Assembly: GCA_030435675.1 (NCBI GenBank)
Contig: CM059621.1
Span: 868,001 to 932,000 of the forward strand
From: Steinernema hermaphroditum
Lineage: Eukaryota > Nematoda > Chromadorea > Rhabditida > Steinernematidae
DNA length: 64,000 nt
Direction: 5' to 3'
Below are positions 23,334 through 34,577 of this stretch, piece by piece; the stretch's first letter is position 1; the number at the start of each line of letters is the position of its first letter. The notes under the pieces were generated by a model that saw only the letters and a list, made by a program, of their open reading frames with translations, was not told the DNA's origin and made no database searches. Position numbers and translations under genes: made by a program.

Positions 23334-24135
23334 TGCTCTGTTTAAGTTAAATAAAGATAAAGAATCAGTCATAGTTCGATCGTTCTGTCAAGAAGATTTG
23401 AATCAAGATTTCGACATCGAAACTCAAAAACTTTGACTTAAGATCGAGATTCATCACTGGTAGCCACCACCTGACTCCACCCGCGCCGCCGCGAGAAGAG
23501 AAGTCTCTACAACTTGTACCCGTCTGTTCTCACCCTTGTTCGAGTGTGATGTCTTTGAACTTCGGTTGTTGAGCTGTTGTTGACAAAATGACCTGTTTAC
23601 CCGCTCATCCAGAAAACTTGCCGTGGGCGATATCATGTGGCCAGAGACCGAAACCAGTCAACTATTTTCGGGCCATTTCTTCTCAAAAATACAAATTTTG
23701 TGTATATTTGCTCCCTACTGCAAAGTTCGGCCGCTAATCACCTTCCTATGCACCGGATCGAGCTCATCAAAATACATAATTTGACATGTTTTTTTTCGGC
23801 GAACAGCTGGGCGTGCATAATTCGCGCCAGAGCAGCACACAGAAGTTAACACACATTAGGATTTTGTTCCATTCAGAGACGCAAACGTTTCGGTTATCAT
23901 TCTATACTGAAATGTGCTGCATAGTCTTTAACCTATGAGGCTCTGATTAAATGCCACAATAAGAAGACATGTGGCGGTTACCATAAAACCAGCCATAACA
24001 TGATTTTCGAGAAGAGAAGTCTCACTTCTAATGATGGGAAATTCTCATTTATCGCCGAATTAACTTACTTTATATCTCAGAATCGGAATAACCAAGACAA
24101 TATTCAACAAGGTGTAAGCGATTACATTTCTAATC
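23334..24135. other. Intergenic, no gene recognised
   Basis: Convergent 3' ends of the orphan gene (plus) and the ankyrin gene (minus) bound this stretch. No other exon or RNA gene is visible in it. Confidence 0.5.
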
Positions 24136-25664
24136 TTAGACGGGATAATTGGCGCTGACCCATCGCTTGATCCGTTCCTTGAAGAAATCCTGCACTTCCT
24201 GGCCTCTGCGTCGCGAGTTCCTAGTCTCGTAGCTGCACAGAATCAGCTTGTCATAACGCAATCCTATCTCTGTTTTTAACTCGTTTATAGCCTGAAGAAC
24301 GTTGTAGAAGATTAGCGATGGGGAGAGAAAGCCTACATTCTCCTGTTGGATGCAAGAAACCAGCTGAAGAAGATCGTTCGTGCTCCACTCCGCGATGGGC
24401 TCGTTCGAGTCGGGCGGACTCTGGTCTAACCATGCCTCTAGCAATTCACGGATTTCATGAAATTTTCTGAAAATTTGGTTGTTCGTGAAATTTATTAGCA
24501 TTGTACTCACAGATCTACGGCCAATTGTAGTGGAGTTTTGTCTTTCGCGTTCTTGTGACCAGCTTTTGCTCCAACACCCAGCAGAAATTTGACGATGTTC
24601 GCATCATTTTCCTAGAGAACAGAAATAATGCGACACACCGAAGTATCTTCAAAACGTACTCGGACAGCGTAATGTAGGGCGGCTTCTCCGCTCATATCTT
24701 CCTCATTCAGATTAGCGCCGATCGAGAATAAGGCCACAGTCGCCGCGAGATCTTGTCGCTGGATAGCGAGGTGGACAGGCGTAAGACCACCGTCATTTGA
24801 GTTGTTGACTACTTCAGCAATTTTCGTGATGTTTCCCATGGCGAATACAATCTACAATACTATCGAATCGATCAAGTAAGGGAACCTTACCTTTTTATCA
24901 CATTCAAAGTGAAAAACTGTGTTGCCATTTCCGCAATCTTCTCTGAACTTCGGGTTGTTGGCAATAACGATAGCGACCCTAAATATTAAAGTTGTACGTA
25001 AGCCACAAAACCAAGATACTCTTGCGCTTCTCGATTCCATTGTCTGGTCAACATCGGCTGCAGGGATACTCCAAAACCTTCTGGAAGTGCACCGAGAAGA
25101 CGCGCAACGGCTTCGGAGCCACACCATCGCAAGGCGACTTCAAGCGCCGTTTTGTCGAAGCCACCCACGCTCTTCAACGACTCCATGGCCAGTTTCTGTA
25201 TAGAAAGTTTAAAGCCGAGAGAATCAGCGATGCGGAGGGGTTCCCAACGTTGCTGTCCTCTAATGTGTGCAATGAACTGCGCACACTTATCTCGCACTAA
25301 ATTAAATGTTACTTGGATTACAGGACTGCAAAACTAACTCTCAGTATAGATGAGCGACTTCCGCAATGGTTGCAGGCGGTCGTAGTAGGCCTTCGCGGTT
25401 TCGTAGTTATTGTGCGTCGAAACGAAAGTATGGTCCCTCTGAATTCCACCACTCCACAGAAAGATCACGTGATACAAGTTGCCTTCTTTGAAACATCCGA
25501 ACGGTACGTTCTCGTGGATTTTTTCGAGTTTCTTTAGCTTATGGCAACTGATAATCTAAATATAACGATTCAGAAAAGCTGTAAGCAAGAATGCTTACCT
25601 TCACACTTTCATTCCGACCTTCAGCAGCCGGCGCCTTTCCTTTCACAGACCTTCTTGAATCCAT
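24136..25664 (-). CDS. Ankyrin-repeat protein resembling the iPLA2 N-terminal half, no patatin domain
   Basis: Seven exons join in phase: 25664-25599, 25555-25339, 25296-25020, 24978-24891, 24851-24660, 24611-24511 and 24466-24136. All introns are 39-48 bases. The product is 423 residues starting MDSRRSVKGKAP. Residues 25-130 match, in order and spacing, the N-terminal region of calcium-independent phospholipase A2 (group VI), including a YETAKAYYDRLQPL helix followed by an LRIADSLGF helix. Ankyrin repeats follow: GNGNTVFHFEC, DGGLTPVHLAIQRQD, MSGEAALHYAV and AKDKTPLQLAVD. The protein then diverges into an unassigned helical tail of about 110 residues ending VSANYPV. No glycine-rich nucleotide motif and no GXSXG lipase serine are present, so it cannot be a phospholipase by itself. 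It may be a regulatory paralogue. Resemblance was judged by eye. Confidence 0.72.
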
Positions 25665-26300
25665 CGAGGTGCTCTACTGAAAAGAACAAAACAATTGATC
25701 CAAGGTAAAAAAGAAAAGCGAAAGACACATATGCCTCAAATCGTCCAAATGAATACTGTTTTTTGCGCTTAAACTTTTGCGATTTGTACCACAAGAAACT
25801 GTTCACGTTTCTCCTCATAGGAAACAGCGTATGGCATACGAGCGTACAGCATAAAATCAGACTGGCGCAGAACACGGATAGCACGAAAGAAAAAGAAAGA
25901 GCAACGAAAATGCGAGCAAAAATGGGGATTTGTATGTGATCAGTCTATCGATGCTGAACAGTACGACAACAGAACTACAACCGAGAGGATATGCGACCCA
26001 ATTCCGACAGTCGACAATTCCAAGCTTCCCTCAAGACGAACAACAACCAATCAGAACCAACTTTATCACAACGGCGATAAATCGAACAAAAGCTCGAACT
26101 TCAACTTAAATCAACGGCAAAATCACGTATTGCAAATGACGATCCCTTCTTCTGGTCCCGCAACGCTGAGTACCGTTTCCTCGCTTCCGCTCGCTCGTTC
26201 CCGTGAATATCCTCCGCTCTCATTTTTTGTTCGCTCTCATTTCCCGCCTTTTCCGATCCGCGTCTCATGCGAAACAATCAAACAAACTCGCTGCAACCGC
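25665..26300. other. Upstream region of the ankyrin gene, no other gene
   Basis: An AT-rich region without a defended exon. It should contain the promoter of the minus-strand ankyrin gene. No clear TATA or GATA arrangement was found. Confidence 0.45.
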
Positions 26301-26301
26301 T

Positions 26302-26634
26302 TGCAGTGATAGAGGTTGTCATCGACCGAGAACGGCAAGCCCCTCTTCTCACACTTCAAGACATTCAACGAGTTCTGGAGCGCCGTCCTCGAAAAGGCTT
26401 TCTCCAAGTATGCTACCGTAACCCCCGCCTTCTTCTACGTCCCTTCGGGCTCTACAGATGCTACGAGAACCTCGTGGGTGGCCAAATGGCCAACGCCTTC
26501 CAGAACATCTCCGCCGGCGTCGCCGAGACGATCAGCGTGTGCAATTTCTTCGGCTTCGAAGCCGACGCTACCGTAACCGACCGCCTCTTCCAGACGCTGA
26601 AGTAGGCGTTCGAGCACCAGGCGCTCATCGTCGC
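26302..26634 (+). pseudogene. Calpain protease-domain fragment, disabled
   Basis: The sequence matches the middle of a calpain cysteine-protease domain: a VVID strand, then NGKPLFSHF, then FNEFWSAVLEKAFSK. A 50-base intron (26408-26457, GTATGC...CTACAG) follows, then CYENLVGGQMANAF and a helix ending DRLFQTLK. Calpains are calcium-activated cysteine proteases; this part lies between the active-site cysteine and histidine. The VVID strand and the next strand are in different frames. A TAG at 26603-26605 interrupts the frame just before an AFEHQALIVA stretch that continues the family sequence up to a GTAAGA donor. Neither the cysteine (CWLLA-type) nor the His/Asn motifs are nearby. It is an unprocessed pseudogene fragment or a badly assembled remnant. 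Confidence 0.68.
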
Positions 26635-26839
26635 CGTAAGAGCCTATCGCTTTTGAGTGCGAACTGCCCAGGGGGGCTGGATTCACGATCGTTGGGGTAT
26701 TGCGAGTTTTGCCGTCCTGTTCACGACTTGAAATGATTTGAAATGTGGAGCTTGAAAGTTTTTATGCATAGCGAAGAGGGATAATCTAAATAAAATATCA
26801 TCCAAATCGGGAAGTGGACATCGGCGAGGGAGGGGACGA

Positions 26840-26910
26840 CAACGAAAGTTGCAAAGTTCATAATGTAAGCAACCTCCACACAGTTCAAGCAACCTCCACA
26901 CAGTCCATGC
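26840..26910. repeat. Short direct repeat
   Basis: The unit AGCAACCTCCACACAGT occurs twice in succession around 26870-26905. It is too short to have an assigned origin. Confidence 0.5.
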
Positions 26911-27030
26911 TTGAATTCCGAGTGGCGCCACAGTTAAGCATAATCAATGAAAATTCGAAAAGTGGCTCTCAGGGTTCACCACAGTCACTGTTTTCAACTG
27001 TTGCCTGCTTCAACTGTACCAAGTTATCCT

Positions 27031-27991
27031 CTATCGCTGCGCTAGGAACATGTCCACTTCCACGAAAATCGTTTCTTCCCGAGGGCTGACCGTCTCGATG
27101 GGAAATGGGAGCATAATCACGGCTGCCTTCACGGAATTCGGGCACAGAACCGAGTTATGGCCTTTGTCGTTGCAACCGAAGCATGTCCTTTTCTTAGCAC
27201 ATACTTTCTGCGGTGTCGTCCGCTCGGAAGAAAATCTTCCTAATGTCTTGAGTTTGGCCGTGCGCTGTTGAATTGAGTCGTGTTGGTCGCAGTCCAGAAA
27301 CCAGTGCCCTCTGATATCACAGAAGATACATGGCTCTCGCTTCTGCTTCCCCCTCTTCGCTCCAGCAGTGACTGGAAAGGCACTCGTTTTCAGTGATAAT
27401 GTCTCTTCCTTATCCGCTCCCTTTGTTTCGGCTTTCGCCTGCTGCTGAAATGCCTCTTTCGGGGCCTGCGGCCGCGTCTTCTGCGCCAACTGAGCCTGTC
27501 GACTGATCTCTTCGCAACTTTCGACAATTGGCAGCAGCGCAACTGCTGGTCGTGAAGTCTCCCTTTCCCTGGACTGTCGAAATCTCAGTGACGACTCGGT
27601 GCGGGAGTTTTGCTGTAGATCAGAGTCATCAGCATGTGGTCTGGATCCTTCCCGAGGTCGGTGACAGATCCGGGCCACCATTTTGGCGAGCTTCCGAAGG
27701 AGCACGCTCTGCGGACGGCGCCAACTCCGTCAGCTCCTGATAGAGCTGTTCCTTTGGGAGAACGGGTTTGCCCTAGCGTTGCTGCAGGGATTCCATGCCT
27801 ATCATGTAGGCCTCCGCGACCGGTTTGATGCCCCTCAGGAATCCTTCCGCTTCGCCCTATGCGAACATGGCTCAAAATCCGCCTCGAACTCCACGCGGTC
27901 GCCGGCAAAGTTACTGACGAGCTTAGTTACGGACCGAGCTACTTGTTCGGCCTTTCAAACCTTACGGGGAGTCTCCCGAAGGGATAAGTAG
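27031..27991 (-). mobile_element. Degenerate BEL/Pao-type LTR retrotransposon gag
   Basis: On the minus strand, 27705-27031 encodes a basic, glutamine-rich stretch followed by two zinc-knuckle-like motifs (CIFCDIRGHWFLDC and CFGCNDKGHNSVLC). A linker between them matches the BEL/Pao gag pattern. Upstream, 27991-27700 continues a gag-like helical region (KPVLPKEQLYQELTEL), but with an in-frame stop after SLQQR and a frame change near 27800. The protein then breaks off with a stop at 27031 at the start of the protease region. No reverse transcriptase, integrase or LTR pair was found, so this is a dead internal fragment. It lies just 3' of the calpain remnant. Confidence 0.7.
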
Positions 27992-28865
27992 TTTTTTTGG
28001 CTCCTATAGCATTATGGGGAATTTGAAAAAGTGGGATGATCTGGTCATGGAAAATCTGTTTCTGTATTTCATGGATCGCTTCTGCATTCTTTTAATTTCC
28101 TCCTCTTGGAACAGTCGCCCTTCTCTGACGTTCCATAGGCTACCATACCGGTGTGTAATTTTTAGGGTAAATGATCTTCGTGAACTACGTACATACATGG
28201 AATATCTCAAATTGTTTCCGCATTTTATGGTTGGTTGCTTCTCACCCGTTGCCCACTTATAAAATGGGCGTCTGCCCTTTGCATATTCAGTGAGCAATCT
28301 GTCTTATCCAAGTGACCATATCAATGACCTTCTTGTTCAAAACTTAGGGTGTTCAATTACTTTACTTTGTCTTCTTCAATCATCCTCAGTTCATATCCTC
28401 AGGATTTGACTATAAACGAGCTTATCAAGGGCTCGATTTGATTTTGAGAGAGTGGGCAACTTTGTACAGAGAGCAAGATCGTAATCGTGACAAAGATTCG
28501 AATCGAGTGAGCCATTTTTGTGACTCCATGGGTGGAAGCAAGTGTCGATTCGATTCGACGCGATTTGACGTGACTAGGACCTCAGTTGAGGACTCCTGCC
28601 ACGGTCCTCACAGTGTGTTTTAGGGGTCTGATATAACTTAGTAGACAAGGTGATCCTAAAAGTTTCAATAAACTGGGCAAGTTCCGTCAAGAAGACCGTA
28701 ATGAACAGTGATGTGTTCGTTTTTGTTTCTTTTTTTAAAAAGGAAACCTTCGGTTATTCGAAACTCTGAAAGAGTCGCCGATCAGATGTTCCCAAACATT
28801 CGGAGTCCCACGACGATCAGATAAGCTCCTCGAGAATGAACATATTGTAATATGTTATGCTTTAG

Positions 28866-29076
28866 AGCTCGCCGCATCGCCAACGCCGTTCAGGTCCTCA
28901 AGAACACTTGCGACGAGATCTGCTTCAGCGAGGAGTACGTAGACGACGAAGAAGAAGCTTGCGCCGAAGCCTCGCCCGACTTCCGCTCCCAGGCCCCCGA
29001 AGACCGCGACTCCCGCTCCCGCGACCAGAAGCCAAGACGTCACAAGGCCGACGACAACGCCGAGAAGGCTGAATAA
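28866..29076 (+). CDS. Possible terminal exon of an unidentified gene
   Basis: After an acceptor-like ATGCTTTAG, an open frame reads RIANAVQVLKNTCDEICF, continues with an acidic EEYVDDEEEA, and ends in a charged Arg/Asp/Lys-rich tail (ending DDNAEKAE). The stop overlaps an AATAAA signal at 29072-29077, as expected for a 3' exon in a compact genome. No upstream exon is identified; a local start at 28852 is also possible. GC content is distinctly higher than the flanks, like the calpain remnant 2.2 kb upstream, to which it may once have been linked. Function unknown. Confidence 0.35.
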
Positions 29077-30306
29077 AAGAAGAGAATGTGATATCTCTTG
29101 GCCCGCTGTCTAGTGCGTCAACTAGAGTTGTGTTATCTACTTCGTGTAGATAAAGAAGTTTATTGAGAAGCGCTGTCTTGTTCCCCATTTGTCGTTTTGT
29201 GGTGAGCCCAAGGGTTCGCAAAGAGTAGCTGGTTTGAGTTCGTGAATTGGGAAGTCAGAAGAAAGGTTTATCAGAGGTTAGGTGCGGAAGGGAAATTCCC
29301 GCAGGAGTTGCCTAGGAGGCAGGAAGAGTTCTAGTGAGTTAAGATTTGATTCCAAGTTAAGAAGGTTCCTCTGTTACTTGTTTGACTCTTAAAATTTAGA
29401 CGTATTCGACACTACATGGTCAGATTATTGGACCGGAACATCGAATATGTCGTTATTTTTTAGAGCACGTTTCTAAGCATAAAGACATATATTTCACTGG
29501 AGGTATTCATCATTTAACTACACTGCCTCAGAGCGCTTTCTGCGAAGAAGCCTAAGGGAAATGTCGAGTCGAATAAGTGCATTTTATTCGTTTTCCATCT
29601 CATTGAAAGGAAGTCAATCAAGTCGGTTAGTCTTCTTGATCAGAGATACCGACTCTGTGAAATTTCGCAATCGGAGGCGAACCTGCTCCAGCTCTGGCTC
29701 GCCGGCTCCCGACTGCCGCAATCTATACTAGGAACAATTCCGACCGTACGCGGGGAGTGGGAGCATATGAGACCGGTCGTTTTCCACTGTGTTTGGCTTA
29801 TGACTTTGGTTGAAAAACGGCCTTTTGATCATGGCATTCTCCTAGCTGTACGGCTCCGAAACTTGGTCGCTCACGAAGTTACCATTGCTGACTCAGCAAA
29901 GATAAAGAAAATGGAACATCACTTAGAAGATGGCGACACCGAACTTGACAAGAAGCCAGGCTGAGATGGCTAAACGTGACACGTGGGGTAATATTCATTA
30001 TCCACCCGGTAGACTTGTGTGGTTCCTGTGGTACCGTTCATTCTCAGGCGCGCTGTGAACGTGCGGTCGGATGACAAACCCTGTGGCAATTCTGAGTGTT
30101 CCGATGTCCAGGAGGAATTGGGACACCCAGAAGCCGTAGTCCCACCACCGTTTACAACAAGGTGTCCGACGCTGAATGAGAAGTCACCCTTTAGGTCTCC
30201 ACTGCTCTGAGGACACCACCACCGCGAAGACTCAACGCTATGGCAAAGGGTCGATCCCTGAAAGCTCCGAAAATACCATCAGACTACTTTTATTGGCCAT
30301 TCGTAG
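29077..30306. other. No gene recognised; contains repeat family 1 copy
   Basis: Apart from the repeat at 30050-30270 listed separately, I see no supported feature. Confidence 0.5.
30050..30270 (-). repeat. Dispersed repeat family 1, copy C
   Basis: This is a close match to 12420-12640 in the same orientation (CCCTGTGGCA, GGAATTGGGACACCC, GAAGCCGTAGTCCCACCACC, GTGTCCGACGC, CTCTGAGGAC). It lies immediately 3' of the secreted-protein gene on the minus strand. Confidence 0.6.
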
Positions 30307-32974
30307 TCATGAAAAGATGAGCAAGTGAAGACAATAAGTGACCATGGAAATTATTACTGAAATTGTTCTACCCGAGGTATCGGCAGATTTGTTGATGGCC
30401 AGCGAGTCGAGTCGATCCTTTCCCTCCTCAATGTCTCTTTCGATCGTGTCATAAGACTTCTGAATTGAATTATTTCCGTTACTCATAATCAAATCATCTT
30501 CTTACGCTGAGCATGTCGCCGATACGATGAATTTTCCTGGGCGCTTCGTCTTCGTCATCTTCGATGACTTCTTGGAACGCGTCCTTCATTAAGTCGCTGG
30601 CGTTTCGTCTCGACAGGATGGGAACCCATTCGATGTGGACGTGGACGTCGTTATTGTTAAGTGCGGCTGAAAGACGATGATTAGGCCGTGTTTTACACTG
30701 GGTTGTGGGCAAATGGACACGATGTTATATTACAACTTGTGGTTAGGCGGTGACAAGATCAGAATTTTTGACTTTGTGTTATCTTGTGTCATGATAAATT
30801 GTATTACGATATGCGGTTGGCTGGTGACTATCTTGTCCCTTCCATCAAACCCCACCACCAGGGTCATTAGGCATTCTCCAATCTCACTTGAATGGCAATC
30901 GATACACCGACAATTAGGCTGTCCTAAGAGACGATCAAATGTCACTTAACAGCCCTTCTTGCTTCCGCACGCAACGCGCCAATTATCTCGCCGCCGACCA
31001 TCTGTTCCATGTTTTTATGATGCTTAAAGGCAACGAAATTGTTGCAAACGCTCGTGAAAGAGTGTCTTGGTCCGAGTGGTCAACGGCGGTCGGACATGTT
31101 CACGCGCCATTTGAGCCGATTGCGTGATGGAAACCATTAATATTTGTGAGGAACAAGCGTAGTGGAAGGGTCCTTGGGGAGAGTGTGCGTAAGAAACATC
31201 GAAAACATTGGTCCAGATGTCCGAGAGCGCGTTGTTTACTTCCTTGCAGAAAAAAGCTCTATCAAGAAAGGGGGCGAATTCAGAGAATGGAGAGTCCCTG
31301 ATGAACCACTGATGTGGATAGGGTTCAAGGAAGAACGGAAAGTGGGGTCATTTAAGCGGTTTATGGGACGGCTGAAAGCGGAGTTAATTAGTGAGATTGG
31401 GCCTTGCAGAAGCGGAGCGAGTCCTGAATGGAAAAACGGCATGGTATACGGTAGGATGCGGGAAGGCAATCAGTTTTTGTGAGTATGTGATCTTAGGCCT
31501 GTTTTCTCACTCAATTTACGATCATATGACGGATATATCCATCCCCTTCTATCCATCCTCATCTTCGACCTCCTCATCTCTAGTTTGAGCGTCGCCTGAT
31601 TGACAGCTTATGTGCCTTGTTTACAAAAAAGACGCTGAGCTGTCCCCCATCGTCATTTCCTACTTCAATCGATATCTTTCGAAATGTGGCCAACTTAGAT
31701 AGTGGACGTGGCAAGAAACATCGGATGCCATAAAACGGCGTTTCATGGACGCCGCTTCTCCCCTTTCATTGTTTGATGTTCCCATGGATATCATAAATAT
31801 TCACGGAGATTCGCACATAATCCGCCATTAGGGACTATTGATGGGGGTGAAGCGACACGTTATGGGGAGGTTTTGTTTGTTGTTTTGACGAAGACGACTG
31901 GAGGCTCTTTGAAAAGGACGGAGTTAGATTGAAAATGGGACATCCACACACTAAACCCTGAAATTTGGTTGAAGTCTAGCGCCTCTACATGGTTCGAGTG
32001 GTCCATCCAGCGACCTCTTGAGGGTCTCTCTTTTACAAAAAAAGATATAAAGAACTGATGAAAGAAGGCCATGGATAAGGACATAGGAAAGATTTCTTTT
32101 TGCAAAGTGGAACGGTGTTGGGATAGACTTAAAAAAGTTCCAACGATATGGGCAACCACAAGGAAATTTTAATTTCGACAAAGTCTCCAGATTATAAAAA
32201 AGTTCTGAAAACTGGACAGCCCCCAATAGAATCATATAAAAGGCAGCTGTCAGTAAGGTGGAAAATTCTGTCCGATGTCCATGATGGAATGTACGAAACG
32301 GCCTTCCTTCAGGTGTCCTCTTCTATCGGCTAGATTATCTTCCTTAGGCGTGTGTCGAGAGGTTAAACTAAGCAGCTTTTAGGGTGGCACCATCTGCAGA
32401 CAATCTCGGATATTCTTTTCGTTCGTTACAGCGCTTTTCCACCGATGGTGACTCTATTCCAAAACGGGTTTCGACATATTAGACTGGGAATGAAAATGGC
32501 TTGAAAAGGGTATTTTTTTTCCAAAGATGGGAAATCTGCCGAATCTCCCATCTTCCCCCTCTAACAGTTAAGATCTTAGAACAAGCACATCATGTCCTTC
32601 CTAACTTCTTCTTCCCTCTTGTGTCAGATCCAACCATGATGATGTACACTACGTGGTAATCCAATAGCGACAATTCAGCAATTTTGGTTGTTAATAGAGG
32701 TGTTAGTTTTTTGGATTTGGATAGAAAAGACAAAATTTTCAGAAATCGAGAATTGAAACACTTCCAATCACAATACGTAACCAACCATTGAACCTAAGGT
32801 CAGAAAAGAATCCATCCATTTTTCTGTAACTGTGTATAATCTTCCATGTACAATAAAATCCCCTCTAAACTTACGTCCACTCTCTATGAAGCCCTCCCTG
32901 GAAGTTCGCGCTTGAACGACGGCCACAATAGATGATGACAGCAGAAAAACAACTGCGGTTGTCAATCTGGCCAT
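30307..32974 (-). CDS. Small acidic secreted protein with hydrophobic C-terminal tail (possible GPI anchor)
   Basis: Three exons combine in phase: 32974-32875, 30666-30506 and 30459-30307. They give 137 residues. Exon 1 is a typical signal peptide (MARLTTAVVFLLSSSIVAVV, cleavage after VQA). Exon 2 is hydrophilic and acidic (DAFQEVIEDDEDEA). Exon 3 contains a charged helix (SYDTIERDIEEGKDRLDSL), then a small-residue stretch (SADTSG), then about 19 hydrophobic residues at the very end. Signal peptide, small residues and a hydrophobic end are the layout of a GPI-anchored or single-span surface protein. There are no cysteines in the mature part. The first intron is 2.2 kb, so linking exon 1 to exon 2 rests on reading phase and compatible ends only. 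The two could belong to different genes. No family recognised. Confidence 0.45.
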
Positions 32975-34577
32975 GATGGCGAAGTGCGGCCCCGCGAGCC
33001 TGTGGCGGTGGTGGACGGAGGACGACACGAAGAAATGAAAAAACGAGCGGCGGCACTCAATGGCGAAACCGCCTGACTGCTTCCCCCTTCTTCTTCTTCT
33101 TTGGCTCAGAGCAACAGCGCCGCCACGACGACGACGACCATATTAGCCTCCTGCGGATGTTTTCTGCAAAAGACCGAAAATTAGAGCTATCGACAAGAAC
33201 AAACAATAAACAAGTGGCTGGCAACTGCGTATGGGAATCAATTTCAGGGGTTGCGCCCCACCCCTCGGGCCAAGGGGGCGGCCCTTGGCTGTCGCGCTAC
33301 GGCTACGTGTTAATGGACGGCGGTGGCGACGAAGGCGACAGGATTAAGATTAGCGGAGACGATTGAATTATGGCGCGGTGGAGCGTGTGCACTGGAGGGC
33401 GACTCGCGTACCGAATCTAATTCTTGCAACAATGCGATAAAGCTGTATATGAAACGCCGTCAACAGGGGATTTGGAGGGATCGGTGGGTGGGATGAATGG
33501 GGGGATTTGACAGGTGACTGCATAAACAAGGGATTTACGATCGTGTTAACAAGGGACGGAAGATAGATGAAGCGATGGTTTGTTTATTTGAAACCGGTGT
33601 CGGCGAACGTCAAAAACATGTGTGGTGTAAAAGGGCGTTTTGGTTAGTAGCTAAAGGCATCTGGCCGGAGTTTAAGCGTAATTTCTACACCTTTTATCGA
33701 CATGAATATCACCTAGAAAGGGCCCTTTGGATTTTATATGTGTCCGTGTCTGCGAATTCATTCCGCCCTCCTCCGATTTCGGGCACTTAGGATGCCTCTT
33801 AGGGCTTGAGTTCTCCTGGTTTCTGAACCTAAAGGGGCGCCTCAGAACACCATCAACTCGCCAGACCACAATATGTAATATCAGGAACAAGTTATAGAGT
33901 AAAAGTGCGATTTCTGTTCTCCGAAAATGTCTTCAAATGACTGACAGAACCTTTGCTTCCAACCTTCGCGCACCTTTGTTTGGCTGACATGCGCAGACGA
34001 GATAATTGTGGCTAACCGCCGGTTGTGTGATACGTCGTGAATATGGATGGAGGAGTTATGGTCGATAGAGATGCCGACGAATTCAATAGATCGCGCACCA
34101 GAGTTTCATATTAACGAAGCTTGACTCTTGGTAGAGCCTTCATTTGAAACAGAAAATATGGTAGTATTCAAGCCAAATGTATTGGGTTGACCAATCAAAT
34201 AATTGACCAAGGAACTTATTGGTGAACAAAACACATGCTTCAACGCACAAAAAGTTACATGTCATAGCGAACACAGAGGCAGAATCAGCATTGGCGACAC
34301 ATAGAGATGGCCATTGGGTCAGTCGTATATCCCTATCAGATGTTTAACCGGTTTACTGACAGATTCATCCGATCCTCTCCGTTCGTGTTCATTACTGGCA
34401 ACACGTCAATGATATGATATGTTGTTAATACCGCTTTTCTGCTAAAGGAAGCCATAAAACTTAAAAATGCTAATCGGTAGATTAGGGATCCGGATCATTA
34501 TAACTATCTCTGTGCTGGAACGATTTTACTGGGAAGTACCACATGAGATCATTAAGAGTCTACTGCGTGAAATACAC
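32975..34577. other. No gene recognised
   Basis: This stretch contains the presumed promoter of the secreted-protein gene. A pyrimidine-rich and trinucleotide run (CTTCTTCTTCTTCTTTGG, then CGACGACGACGACC) occurs around 33085-33140. The rest shows no supported gene. Confidence 0.45.

Noticed and set aside
31162..31482. A 106-residue plus-strand frame (MEGSLGRVCV...)
   Set aside because: The composition is reasonable, but it lies inside the long intron of the predicted secreted-protein gene, on the other strand. It has no motif and a mirror frame.
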